Made by a program: the position numbers and the translations under genes
NCBI GenBank assembly: GCA_025062325.1
Contig: JANXAL010000068.1
Span: 1 to 49,566 of the forward strand
Length of the DNA: 49,566 bases
From: Roseiflexus sp.
Lineage (GTDB): Bacteria; Chloroflexota; Chloroflexia; Chloroflexales; Roseiflexaceae
Direction: 5' to 3'
The notes under the pieces: model-generated
What the model saw: the letters and a program-made list of their open reading frames with translations, nothing else
The model's database searches: none
What the model was told of the DNA's origin: nothing
Shown: positions 24,349 through 32,692 of the stretch, in pieces
How positions within the stretch are numbered: position 1 is the first letter of the stretch
How the letters are laid out: every line of letters starts with the position of its first letter

Positions 24349-25863
24349 TCAGGGAAGAGTGACAGGCGCGGCAGTCAGCACCCAATCGCGGTAGAAGTCG
24401 CCGAGATCGCAGGCGCAGGCGCGTTCCGCAACAACGCGCACATCGTCGCTTGATGCGACACGGTAGCGAAATGAGGCGTAGTAATCGCGCAGAAAGCGAT
24501 CAAACGCTGGCTCGCCAATACGGATGCGCAGCGCCTGAAAGAAGAGCGCTCCTTTTGCATACGCAATCGCGGTATAGTTGCCGCGCAACGCCGAAACCGG
24601 ACGTCTCAGCGGCGCATCACGGCCTGCCTGCCGTGCGCGCAGGTAGGTCGTGCGGAACCCGTCGAGCTCGCGTGCTGCCGCTGTCGCACCGTGGATTTCT
24701 TCTTGATAGATCACCTGCGCAAACGAGGTTAATCCCTCGTCGAGCCACGCCTCATTTTGCACATCATTGCCCACCAGACTGTACCACCACTGATGCGCCA
24801 CTTCATGTGCTACAATGATCTCCAAACCCTCGCGCTCACCCGCATACAAGAGCCGGTCAATCATGATCAGCCCAGGGTACTCGACGCCAAAGAATTTGCG
24901 CGCATCGATCTGCACGATGTCGAGTTCCGTCAGCGGGTAAGGTCCAAACCGGCGATTGAACACGCGCAGCGCATTAGCGGCAGCGTCGAGCGCCGCGCGT
25001 CCGCCTTCGGCATGCTCGGGACGGAAATACGACGTGATGCGCGTCCCATCAACCTCAGTGGAGATCGCGGGAAAACGGGTGAGCACAATCGTGAAATCAC
25101 GTTGTGGACCGCTGACAAAGCGCGTTGTTCGAAGAGCGCCATCGTTCTGGCTTTCGATTGCGGTTCCTGTCGTCACAGCAGTCCATGCGGCAGGGATGGC
25201 AAGTGTCACATCGTACAGCGCCGTGTCACTGGTGACAAGGTCGCCGCGGAAGAGAGGCGTCGTCAACTGCCAGGCGCCCTCGACCCGCCGCGCCGCCATG
25301 GGCAGCGCCGATGCCAGCGCCAGCACGCCGCGTTCGCGGTTGAAGGCGGCATAATACCGTTGACTGGCGTCGAGCGGAGCGGTGGCGCTGAAATCGAGCA
25401 GAACTTCAACGGCAGCGCCAGATGGAAGAGGTGTTGGCAGATCGAGCCGCAATAGGAACCGGTTCGACTCATAGTGCACCCGTACTGACGCGCCGTCGAC
25501 GGCGGCGCTGTGAATATCGAGGCGTCCCCCAAATTCTGGCAGATTGGGGAACAGATAGAAGTAAATGCGATCAAGCGGATCGGCAGCGCGATTGGTGTAT
25601 TCCAGACGCAACCTGCCCGCGATGGTGCGCTTCTCGGGGTCAATACGGGCGCTTACCGTGTAGCGATCCCACTGTTCCGCGGCATCAAGGTCAGCGCTAA
25701 AGGCCGGAAGGAGCGCTGCCTCCTGACGCTGCACATCGAGCGGCGCAATCAATGGGTCGTCGACGTTCGGCGCTGCGTGGATCGGCATGGCGCTGAGCCA
25801 TACCACAACGACGATCAACGCCAGAGGAACAGACCACGCCCGTGCAATCGATAATCGCTGCAT
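24349..25863 (-). CDS. Secreted M1-family metallopeptidase
   Basis: 504 aa. An N-terminal signal peptide (about residues 9-31, SVPLALIVVVVWLSAMPIHA) suggests export. A beta domain follows (YTVSARIDPEKRTIAGRLRL, typical of the M1 N-domain), then the gluzincin core VAHEVAHQWWYSLVGNDVQN with HEVAH and the third ligand in EAWLDEGLTSFAQVIY. The usual GxMEN substrate motif is replaced by VEYPGLIMIDR, as in other membrane-associated or secreted M1-like proteins, so exopeptidase specificity may differ. It is shorter than classical aminopeptidase N, lacking the C-terminal helical domain. The gene stands upstream of the DUF429-like gene and divergent from the Crp/Fnr gene. Confidence 0.88.
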   Translation of the reverse strand: MQRLSIARAWSVPLALIVVVVWLSAMPIHAAPNVDDPLIAPLDVQRQEAALLPAFSADLDAAEQWDRYTVSARIDPEKRTIAGRLRLEYTNRAADPLDRIYFYLFPNLPEFGGRLDIHSAAVDGASVRVHYESNRFLLRLDLPTPLPSGAAVEVLLDFSATAPLDASQRYYAAFNRERGVLALASALPMAARRVEGAWQLTTPLFRGDLVTSDTALYDVTLAIPAAWTAVTTGTAIESQNDGALRTTRFVSGPQRDFTIVLTRFPAISTEVDGTRITSYFRPEHAEGGRAALDAAANALRVFNRRFGPYPLTELDIVQIDARKFFGVEYPGLIMIDRLLYAGEREGLEIIVAHEVAHQWWYSLVGNDVQNEAWLDEGLTSFAQVIYQEEIHGATAAARELDGFRTTYLRARQAGRDAPLRRPVSALRGNYTAIAYAKGALFFQALRIRIGEPAFDRFLRDYYASFRYRVASSDDVRVVAERACACDLGDFYRDWVLTAAPVTLP

Positions 25864-25933
25864 AGACGCATTATATCATTTTGTCTGGAACTGCCAGGAA
25901 ACCCATTACGGTACTGTTGGCACAACAGGATCG

Positions 25934-25942
25934 TGCTATACT
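25934..25942 (+). promoter_or_regulatory. Extended -10 promoter (TGCTATACT) of the Crp/Fnr gene
   Basis: TGC followed by TATACT ends 8 nt before the ATG at 25951, so the transcript would start at or within a couple of bases of the start codon and be leaderless or nearly so. No convincing -35 at 17 bp is present, which fits an extended -10 promoter. Confidence 0.5.
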
Positions 25943-25950
25943 GTCGGACC

Positions 25951-26607
25951 ATGACGACACCCGAAGAATTGAGACATATTCCACTCTTCGCCGCGCTGGA
26001 TGATCATACGTTGGCAGACACAGCGCGCTTCATCGAGTCGCGCACCTATCGTCCCGGCGAATACATCGCTTACGAAGGCGAGCGACCGGCCGGAGTGTAC
26101 TTTGTGCAGCGCGGCAGAGTGCGATTATCGCGCACTGCGCCGGATGGCCGCGAGCAGGTGCTGGCAATGGTCGGCGCCGGTGAAAACTTTAATGCTGTCG
26201 CCGTCTTCGATGGCCATGGCAATCTGACCACAGCGCGCGCAATGAGCGCAGTTCACTGCCTGCTCTTACCGGGAGACGCCCTGATCACCCTTATTCGCCG
26301 TCATCCCGACCTGGCGCTGGCGATGCTGCGCGAAATGGCGGGGCAACTGCGCAGCCTGGCAGTGCTGGTCGAAGATCTCGCATTTCGGTCGGTGCGTGAG
26401 CGGCTGGCGCGTGAACTGTTGCGCGAAGCGCGCGGAGGCGCCGCCGAACTGACCCACCAGGAACTCGCGGAACGCACCGGCACCGTGCGCGAGATTGCCG
26501 GGCGGGCGCTGCGCCAACTGGCGCAGGAAGGACTCGTGCGGTTGGAGCGCGGGCGCGTCGTGGTGCTCGACCCGGACGGTCTGGCGCGAATCGGAGATGG
26601 GGGGTGA
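25951..26607 (+). CDS. Crp/Fnr-family transcriptional regulator
   Basis: 218 aa from ATG 25951 (MTTPEELRHIPLFAALDD); an upstream in-frame start at 25933 lies within the promoter. N-terminal cyclic-nucleotide-binding-like barrel: YRPGEYIAYEGERPAGVYFV and GREQVLAMVGAGENFNAVAVF. Long dimer helix: ALAMLREMAGQLRSLAVLVE. C-terminal winged helix: ELTHQELAERTGTVREIAGR with LRQLAQEGLVRLERGRVVVLD. There is no cysteine set for an Fe-S cluster as in Fnr, so the ligand (cNMP, CO, NO or none) is undetermined. It stands alone and divergent from the M1 peptidase; the ferredoxin gene downstream is convergent. Confidence 0.92.
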   Translation: MTTPEELRHIPLFAALDDHTLADTARFIESRTYRPGEYIAYEGERPAGVYFVQRGRVRLSRTAPDGREQVLAMVGAGENFNAVAVFDGHGNLTTARAMSAVHCLLLPGDALITLIRRHPDLALAMLREMAGQLRSLAVLVEDLAFRSVRERLARELLREARGGAAELTHQELAERTGTVREIAGRALRQLAQEGLVRLERGRVVVLDPDGLARIGDGG

Positions 26608-26761
26608 CGCGAGAGGCGAGAGGCGCAAGGGTTGCAGGTGGAAGGTGGGAAGGTTGCAGGTGGAAGGTCGAACATCCTAACCCCTAATCCCTAACTCCTA
26701 ACCTCCCCAACAGAGAAGCGCTCCTTGCGGAGCGCTCCCCTCACGTGCTGCAAACGACGTA
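26608..26761. repeat. Intergenic low-complexity repeats
   Basis: Contains a tandem-like GGTTGCAGGTGGAAGGT pair (about 26629 and 26651) and a CCTAACCCCTAATCCCTAAC run, with relatives near 35206 and 35420. A hairpin GAAGCGCTCCTTGCGGAGCGCTCC near 26713 may end the convergent ferredoxin and crp/fnr transcripts. Confidence 0.45.
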
Positions 26762-26998
26762 TTACAAACCGAAGAATGCACGGTTCTTCTCAATGTAGCT
26801 TTGCCATTGCTCCGGTACCGAGTCATCGGCAAAGATCGCCTCAACCGGACACTCTGGCTCACAGGCGCCGCAGTCGATGCACTCTTCAGGGTTGATGTAG
26901 TACTGGTCCTCACCTTCGTAAATGCAGTCTACCGGACAGACTGCCACGCACGAGGCGTCTTTCACACCGATGCACGGTTCTGCAATGATATACGCCAT
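26762..26998 (-). CDS. fdxA: 7Fe (3Fe-4S/4Fe-4S) ferredoxin
   Basis: 78 aa. Low-potential electron carrier. Cysteine pattern: C9, C17, C21 and C25 (CIGVKDASCVAVCPVDCIY), where the C-x7-C-x3-CP spacing is that of a [3Fe-4S] cluster. CIDCGACEPECP then provides the [4Fe-4S] cluster. The tail SVPEQWQSYIEKNRAFFGL is typical of Azotobacter/Thermus-type ferredoxins. AAAGGAGA lies just before the ATG as a strong ribosome site. It sits alone between convergent and divergent neighbours. The redox partner is not identifiable from context. Confidence 0.95.
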   Translation of the reverse strand: MAYIIAEPCIGVKDASCVAVCPVDCIYEGEDQYYINPEECIDCGACEPECPVEAIFADDSVPEQWQSYIEKNRAFFGL

Positions 26999-27171
26999 AT
27001 CTGTCTCCTTTAGCGTCAGGAAGATATTCCATCACCGACATCATAACACGCTCGTTTCAACTTTTCTGTGACTTTAGTTCCACAACAAAGCGCGTCGTAG
27101 CGCTTGCGGAGACGTTGCGCTGCGACATCCGCCAACCTGCCGTCTGACCTGCACCTTCCGGCTTCCCCGTG

Positions 27172-27180
27172 TGCTATAAT
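27172..27180 (+). promoter_or_regulatory. Extended -10 promoter TGCTATAAT
   Basis: A perfect extended -10 element lies 35 nt before the ATG at 27216. The same TGCTATAAT is found before serA on the other strand (40104-40112) and as TGCTATACT before the Crp/Fnr gene, pointing to a common promoter style in this genome. Confidence 0.6.
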
Positions 27181-27215
27181 GCGAGACGGACACCAGTGCA
27201 CGGAGATGCCTGCCA

Positions 27216-27692
27216 ATGGCGCGTTTTGATAGTCGCACGTTTCTGCTCATCTTCGGCGCGGCATGCCTTGGCGCGGTTTGGGCGACATATCAGCGCAGCA
27301 CGACTGTTCCCCCCTATGGCGAAGCGCAGATTCCGGCGTTGATCTGGACCGTGTTCGCCACGCCGTTTGCGATGTTCTGGGGATGGTTTGTAGCGCGTCC
27401 TAAGGAACGGTGGTGGGCGGCTTTCGTTTGCTTTTGCATCTATTTTCTTTCCGCATTTGTCGCAGCGCGCTACGAAACATGCGTTATTGTGCATGGGTCG
27501 TTTAACCTGGCCAGTTGCTTCGTCGACACGGCGCAGGCACAGGTGCTTGCGAACGCCAGCGGTCACCGCATTTATTTCGAGTCAATCGTCACGATACACC
27601 TGATGGCTGCACTGGTTACTGCTTTGCAGCGCGCGCTGAAACGACGTACAATGCATGATGCGTCGCTTCGTCCGACAGGTGAAGCAACCTGA
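27216..27692 (+). CDS. Hypothetical four-helix membrane protein
   Basis: 158 aa. Three clear hydrophobic segments are visible: FLLIFGAACLGAVWATY (about 9-25), LIWTVFATPFAMFWGWFVA (about 42-60) and WWAAFVCFCIYFLSAFVAA (about 66-84). A fourth weaker one is IVTIHLMAALVTALQRAL near the C-terminus. The loop between the last two holds RYETCVIVHGSFNLASCF, with cysteines that could form a disulfide outside. I do not recognise the family. It has its own extended -10 promoter and lies 86 nt before the dGTPase gene, whose own ribosome site follows. Confidence 0.6.
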   Translation: MARFDSRTFLLIFGAACLGAVWATYQRSTTVPPYGEAQIPALIWTVFATPFAMFWGWFVARPKERWWAAFVCFCIYFLSAFVAARYETCVIVHGSFNLASCFVDTAQAQVLANASGHRIYFESIVTIHLMAALVTALQRALKRRTMHDASLRPTGEAT

Positions 27693-27778
27693 TGTCTTCC
27701 GTGATGGTTTCGTGTGATGCATCCCTGGTTTGTCTACACGGCAGCGGTATCTGACGCTGTCAGTGCCGGAGGTTCTCC

Positions 27779-28852
27779 ATGACCCGAGCGCATGCTGGGG
27801 TACGCCAGCGTATCGAAGCCGATGAGCGCGCACGCCTGTCGCCGCTGGCAGCGTTCAGCGACAGCGCCCGACGCGCGCGTCCTGAAGAACCGTCGCCGGT
27901 ACGGAGTAATTTTCAGCGCGATCGTGATCGCATTCTGCACTCAAAACCGTTTCGCCGCCTGAAGCACAAAACCCAGGTATTTATTGCGCCGCAGGGCGAC
28001 CATTACCGCACCCGTCTGACCCATACGCTCGAAGTGACACAGATCGCGCGCACAGTTGCACGCGCCCTGCGCCTCAATGAAGACCTGGTCGAGGCGATTG
28101 GTCTCGGGCATGACCTGGGGCACACGCCCTTTGGTCACGCGGGCGAAATGGCGCTATCGCAGGCGATGGGGCGCACTTTCCGGCATAACGAGCAGAGCCT
28201 GCGGGTCGTTGATGTGCTGGAACGGAATGGCGCCGGGTTGAACCTGACCGATCAGGTGCGTGAGGGCATTTATATGCATTCCAAGGCCCGGCAGGATATT
28301 ACCATGCGCGCCTGGGGCGCCGCCAGCACGCTCGAAGGGCAGATCGTCAAACTGTGTGACGCCATCGCCTACATCAACCACGACATTGATGATGCCATTC
28401 GCGGCGGCTTGATCCGTCCCGAAGACCTGCCGCGTGATGCAATCGAGGTCCTGGGCGAAACGCACGGTCAACGCCTTGATACAATGGTCTGCGACCTGAT
28501 TGACCATAACTGGTGGGCGACTGGAGAAGAACCGCCGCCTGACCCGCCGGAACTGTCGATGAGCCCGGATGTGCTGAAGGCGACCAATACGCTGCGGGAG
28601 TTTCTCTATCAGCATGTATATCTTGGATCAAAGGCAAAGGCGGACGATGGCAAGGTCCATCTGATGATCGAGTTGCTCTACCATCACTTTCTGAAATATC
28701 CAGAGCAACTGCCCGCCGATCTGCTCCGGATCAACCAGCAGCGCGGCGAACCGATCGAGCGCGCCGTCGTCGACTATATCGCTGGTATGACCGACCGCTA
28801 CGCGCTGAAGGTGTTCAACGACCTGTACGTGCCGCGCACATGGAGTGCGTGA
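27779..28852 (+). CDS. dgt: Deoxyguanosinetriphosphate triphosphohydrolase (dGTPase-like)
   Basis: 357 aa. HD-domain enzyme that hydrolyses dNTPs to deoxynucleosides and triphosphate, adjusting precursor pools. Diagnostic features: RSNFQRDRDRILHSKPFRRL and KHKTQVFIAPQGDHYRTRLT (substrate region), then THTLEVTQIARTVARALRL (first metal His), GLGHDLGHTPFGHAGE (HD pair) and the late AIAYINHDIDDAIRGG with its Asp ligand. Length and order match the bacterial type 2 dGTPase family. GCCGGAGG precedes ATG 27779. Being directly upstream of dnaG is a common layout in bacteria, in line with replication. Confidence 0.95.
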   Translation: MTRAHAGVRQRIEADERARLSPLAAFSDSARRARPEEPSPVRSNFQRDRDRILHSKPFRRLKHKTQVFIAPQGDHYRTRLTHTLEVTQIARTVARALRLNEDLVEAIGLGHDLGHTPFGHAGEMALSQAMGRTFRHNEQSLRVVDVLERNGAGLNLTDQVREGIYMHSKARQDITMRAWGAASTLEGQIVKLCDAIAYINHDIDDAIRGGLIRPEDLPRDAIEVLGETHGQRLDTMVCDLIDHNWWATGEEPPPDPPELSMSPDVLKATNTLREFLYQHVYLGSKAKADDGKVHLMIELLYHHFLKYPEQLPADLLRINQQRGEPIERAVVDYIAGMTDRYALKVFNDLYVPRTWSA

Positions 28853-28883
28853 CGCGTAGCGTCCTCTCTCCGATGACACAGGT

Positions 28884-30845
28884 ATGTCCGGTATTACCGA
28901 TCAGATCAAAGAGAGGATCGATATTGTCGAGTTCATCTCGGCGTATGTGCCATTGCGGAAGGCAGGGCGCAGCTACGTCGGCTTTTGCCCATTTCACCCT
29001 AACACCCGCACGCCAGCGTTTCACGTCTTCCCCGACACGCAAAGCTTTCACTGTTTCAGCTGCAAAGCATCGGGGACGATCTTCGACTTCCTGATGCGCC
29101 GCGAGGGATTGGATTTCCGCGAGGCGCTCGAGCGCCTGGCGCAGCGCGCGGGCGTACAGTTGCGTCCGCGCACCGAAGCCGAAGAGCAACTGGACCGGTT
29201 GCGGTCCCGCCTTTTGGAGGTGAATGCGGCTGCGGCGGCATTCTTCCGCCACATGCTGGTGAAGTCGCAGCGCGGCGAGACAGCGCGCGCATACGTTGCT
29301 AAACGGCGCATTGACGACGCGACCAGCGAGGCGTTCCTGCTTGGCTACGCTCCCGACGACTGGAGTTTGCTGCTGACCTATCTGACTGAACGGCGCGGTT
29401 TTTCGCCCGAAGAGATCGAAGCGGCAGGTCTGGCAATCCGTCACGAAACGCGCGGGTATTATGACCGGTTCCGCAACCGGCTGATGTTCCCGATCCGCAA
29501 CGCGAGCGGCGACATCGTTGCGTTTGGCGGCAGGGCGCTGGAAGACGTGCAGCCGAAGTACATGAACTCGCCGCAAACGCCAATCTTCGACAAAGGAAAA
29601 GTGTTGTACGGACTCGACCTGGCGCGCGATGCGATCCGCCAGAATGACGCAACCGTGATCGTCGAAGGGTACATCGATGTCATCATCGCCCATCAGTATG
29701 GTTTCCGCAACGTTGTTGCGCCGCTCGGCACGGCGCTAACCGCTGATCACGTGGCGCTAGTGAAGAAGCTGTCGCACCGGGTGTATCTGGCGCTCGACGC
29801 CGACGCCGCAGGCGTACGAGCGACGCTCAAGGGGTTACAGGCGCTCCAGAGCCAGCCGGAGGGAGAATTAACCGCGGTGATCTCGCCAGAGGGAGTGATT
29901 GAGTTGCAACGCCGCCAGGATGTTGAGATCAGGATTCTGACTCTTCCCGAAGGCAAAGACCCCGATGAGGTCATTCAGGAAGACCCAGACCAATGGCGCG
30001 CAGCGCTGGCAGCGGCGCGTCCGGCGATGGATTTCTACATCGAGATGCTGACGTCCGACCTTGATCTGTCGAGCGGTCGCGGGAAGGCGGAAGCCGTCGA
30101 ACGGATCGCTCCGTTGCTTACTCAGATCGCCCATCCGGTCGAGCAGGCGCACTACATCCAGCGCCTGGCGCGACTGATCGATGTTGAGGAACGGTATATA
30201 TTTGCAGCGCTGGGAAGCAGGGCGCGCCAGGAGGGACGGCGCCGTTCGCCGGATCAAACGCGCACGGGCCGTGTTTCAGCGCAACCATCTGCTGAGGCGA
30301 CACCACAACCCGGTGAAGCAGCGTCATCACTTCCGACCCAGGAAGAGTATTTGCTAGGCTGGCTCATCCGTTATCCGGCGGCCCGCGCCGCTGTGGAGGA
30401 AAAACTTCACCGCGATCTGACGTCGTACCCAGCGCTGCGATCGCTTATGAGCGGCACGGTGGACGAGTTGTTCACCCGCGACGAGATCCGCGCATTGTGG
30501 CGCGCTTGGATCACCGCTCCTGCTGGCAGCGACCCGGATATGTGGGCAACCACCCTGTATGCGCCGCTGGACGCAGTGGCGCGGCGCGTACTGGGATTGC
30601 ATGCGCCGCAACCTCAGGCGTATCGGGTTGTCAACGATGCAATGGAATGTGCTACAATCCTTCAGCGTGACAGTGCAAAACGCTGGCTCGTCCAGATTGC
30701 GCGCATGCAGGCGGAGACGACCAGCGAGACGGAGCGGGAGACCCTGCTCGACCAGTTGGTGCAGATCAAACGGTTTATCGATATGCTGAGCATCCCACGC
30801 CGCAGTTCAGCATACATCGATCTGCACGCCTTGCACGGGCTCTGA
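28884..30845 (+). CDS. dnaG: DNA primase
   Basis: 653 aa. Makes RNA primers at replication forks. N-terminal zinc-binding domain: YVGFCPFHPNTRTPAFHVFP then FHCFSCKASGTIFDFLMR (CxxH...CxxC). Middle RNA polymerase domain with the TOPRIM fold: AFGGRALEDVQPKYMNSPQT, VIVEGYIDVIIAHQYGFRNV, LGTALTADHV and YLALDADAAGVRA (catalytic acidic residues). The C-terminal helical domain that binds the helicase follows a charged Pro/Ser-rich linker (about 455-490). The ATG at 28884 follows the dGTPase stop by 31 nt. A possible tiny ORF lies between dnaG and rpoD. Confidence 0.97.
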   Translation: MSGITDQIKERIDIVEFISAYVPLRKAGRSYVGFCPFHPNTRTPAFHVFPDTQSFHCFSCKASGTIFDFLMRREGLDFREALERLAQRAGVQLRPRTEAEEQLDRLRSRLLEVNAAAAAFFRHMLVKSQRGETARAYVAKRRIDDATSEAFLLGYAPDDWSLLLTYLTERRGFSPEEIEAAGLAIRHETRGYYDRFRNRLMFPIRNASGDIVAFGGRALEDVQPKYMNSPQTPIFDKGKVLYGLDLARDAIRQNDATVIVEGYIDVIIAHQYGFRNVVAPLGTALTADHVALVKKLSHRVYLALDADAAGVRATLKGLQALQSQPEGELTAVISPEGVIELQRRQDVEIRILTLPEGKDPDEVIQEDPDQWRAALAAARPAMDFYIEMLTSDLDLSSGRGKAEAVERIAPLLTQIAHPVEQAHYIQRLARLIDVEERYIFAALGSRARQEGRRRSPDQTRTGRVSAQPSAEATPQPGEAASSLPTQEEYLLGWLIRYPAARAAVEEKLHRDLTSYPALRSLMSGTVDELFTRDEIRALWRAWITAPAGSDPDMWATTLYAPLDAVARRVLGLHAPQPQAYRVVNDAMECATILQRDSAKRWLVQIARMQAETTSETERETLLDQLVQIKRFIDMLSIPRRSSAYIDLHALHGL

Positions 30846-30848
30846 GAG

Positions 30849-30989
30849 ATGCGGCGCCGGGTGATTCGCTGCCGGGCACAGCAAGCGCGGCTGACGGCAG
30901 AGCTGGCATACGCGACAACGGCTGCGCACATCTGCGGTCAGGTCTTCTCAGCGCTGCAAACACGAGAAAAGAGTTTTGAGTCACGCTGA
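30849..30989 (+). CDS. Possible small protein between dnaG and rpoD
   Basis: 46 codons from ATG 30849, only 3 nt after the dnaG stop, and ending 33 nt before rpoD. The peptide (MRRRVIRCRAQQARLTAELA...) is basic at the N-terminus and largely helical, with two cysteines. Its tight position within the replication-transcription operon is the only support; there is no strong ribosome site apart from the end of dnaG. It may instead be untranslated spacer. Confidence 0.35.
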   Translation: MRRRVIRCRAQQARLTAELAYATTAAHICGQVFSALQTREKSFESR

Positions 30990-31022
30990 TTAGGAAGGCA
31001 GTGGTTGCCTGCGGAGGTTTCG

Positions 31023-32648
31023 ATGGAAAAACCGAACGAGCCACTTCTGGACGATGATCTCCTACTGGACGATCTGGACGATGACATTGCTAGCCCTGCC
31101 CGCGAACCCGAAGAAGAGCCGCAGACGATTACGAGCCTGAATGATCTGCTGGCCATAGGCAAGCAGCGTGGATTTGTCACCGAGGGCGAGATCGCGCAAC
31201 TCCTTGCGGGCAGCGATGCCGATAGCGACCGTCTGGCGGAGATTCAGCAGGCGCTTCAGTCGGCGGGTATCGCCACGCGCGACGAGATGATCGCTGGCGG
31301 TGCGGATGTCGATGTCCGCTTCGAGGAAGAGGGTGATTTTGATGATCTGAGTGTTGAAGGCATCAGTATTAACGACACAGTGCGTATGTATCTGCGCGAG
31401 ATCGGGCGGGTGCCGCTGCTGACCGCGCGTCAGGAGACTCTGCTGGCGCAGAAGATTGAGATCGGCGAATACCTTCAGTCGTATCGCACCCAACTGGCGG
31501 CAGACTGGCGCCCTGAGCAGATCGATGCCGTCGGTGTACAAATGTATCAGCGCCTGCACAAAACCTGGCCCGTCGTTGAGGATGCCATTCGGCTGCTCTA
31601 TGCGGTGGTCGATCAACCTCTCCCTGATCCGCTGACCCCCGGATGCCTGCGCGATGTCTCCGCCATTCAGGAGCGCATGACCTTTGAACAGCGTCAGTTG
31701 TTTGATAAGCGCCGCAATGAACTGATCAAACAGCACCGCATGACAGCGGAGCAGTTCGATCAGACTTTCGCCCAGGCGACGATTATCTTCTCGCTCCTGC
31801 CGGCTGCTGTTCAACAACGGCTGTCGACATCCACTGAGTGGCCCTCCGTCGAGGAGGTTCAGCAGATGTGCGCTGAGGTGCGCGATCAACTCTGGCGCGA
31901 CTGGAACCTTGCCATTGAGCAAGGCAAGACGGCGCGCGAGGATCTCACCCAGGCCAACCTGCGCCTGGTGGTGTCGGTGGCGAAGAAATATATCGGGCGG
32001 GGATTGCAACTCCTCGACCTGATCCAGGAGGGGAACGTCGGCCTGATCCGGGCGGTCGAAAAGTTCGACTACCGCAAAGGGTTCAAGTTCTCGACGTATG
32101 CGACCTGGTGGATTCGCCAGGCGATCACCCGCGCTATTGCCGACCAGGCGCGCACAATTCGCATCCCGGTGCACATGGTCGAGACGATCAACCGCCTGAT
32201 GCGCGAAAGCCGCCGTATGCTCCAGGAACTGGGACGCGAACCAACCGACGAAGAATTGTCGCGCGCGCTTGGCATTCCGGTGGATAAGGTGCGCTCGATC
32301 CGCAAAACGTCGCTCGAACCGGTCTCGCTTGAAACGCCGGTTGGTCAGGAAGAAGACAGCCAACTCGGCGATTTTATCGAAGACTCAAAAGTGCTCGCTC
32401 CTTCCGACGCTGCCAGTCATCAGATGCTCCGTGAGCAGGTTGAGCAGGTGCTGAATCAACTGACCGAGCGCGAGCGTCGCGTGCTTCAATTGCGCTTCGG
32501 TCTCGAAGACGGCCACAGCCGCACCCTCGAAGAAGTCGGCAAGGAGTTCGGCGTCACCCGTGAGCGTATTCGCCAGATCGAGGTGAAGGCGCTACGGAAG
32601 CTGCGTCACCCTCGCCTCGGTAAGAAACTGCGCGATTATCTTGAATAG
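31023..32648 (+). CDS. rpoD: Primary RNA polymerase sigma factor (sigma-70 family)
   Basis: 541 aa from ATG 31023 ([14 protein letters not shown]), preceded by GCGGAGG; an in-frame start at 31005 would place that site inside the gene. The first 95 residues are acidic and region 1.1-like. Region 1.2 is [21 protein letters not shown] non-conserved insert (about 150-300) follows. Region 2 is [40 protein letters not shown] and [20 protein letters not shown]; region 3 is [20 protein letters not shown]; region 4 is [20 protein letters not shown] with [18 protein letters not shown]. All this marks the housekeeping group 1 sigma. The dgt-dnaG-rpoD order resembles the macromolecular synthesis operon of other bacteria. 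Confidence 0.97.
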   Translation: MEKPNEPLLDDDLLLDDLDDDIASPAREPEEEPQTITSLNDLLAIGKQRGFVTEGEIAQLLAGSDADSDRLAEIQQALQSAGIATRDEMIAGGADVDVRFEEEGDFDDLSVEGISINDTVRMYLREIGRVPLLTARQETLLAQKIEIGEYLQSYRTQLAADWRPEQIDAVGVQMYQRLHKTWPVVEDAIRLLYAVVDQPLPDPLTPGCLRDVSAIQERMTFEQRQLFDKRRNELIKQHRMTAEQFDQTFAQATIIFSLLPAAVQQRLSTSTEWPSVEEVQQMCAEVRDQLWRDWNLAIEQGKTAREDLTQANLRLVVSVAKKYIGRGLQLLDLIQEGNVGLIRAVEKFDYRKGFKFSTYATWWIRQAITRAIADQARTIRIPVHMVETINRLMRESRRMLQELGREPTDEELSRALGIPVDKVRSIRKTSLEPVSLETPVGQEEDSQLGDFIEDSKVLAPSDAASHQMLREQVEQVLNQLTERERRVLQLRFGLEDGHSRTLEEVGKEFGVTRERIRQIEVKALRKLRHPRLGKKLRDYLE

Positions 32649-32667
32649 AGGCGTATCAGGTTCCCTA

Positions 32668-32689
32668 GCGCCGGGCGCCTTCCCGGCGC
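32668..32689 (+). terminator. GC hairpin between rpoD and the J-domain gene
   Basis: GCGCCGGG and CCCGGCGC form a perfect 8-bp stem around CGCCTT, ending 3 nt before the first ATG of the next gene. No T-tract follows, so it may fold over the ribosome site of that gene rather than end transcription. Confidence 0.45.
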
Positions 32690-32692
32690 CGG

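Noticed and set aside
31062-32363. 433-codon minus-strand frame inside rpoD
   Set aside because: Shadow of the sigma factor gene; its peptide has no domain-like pattern, whereas the plus strand encodes all sigma regions.
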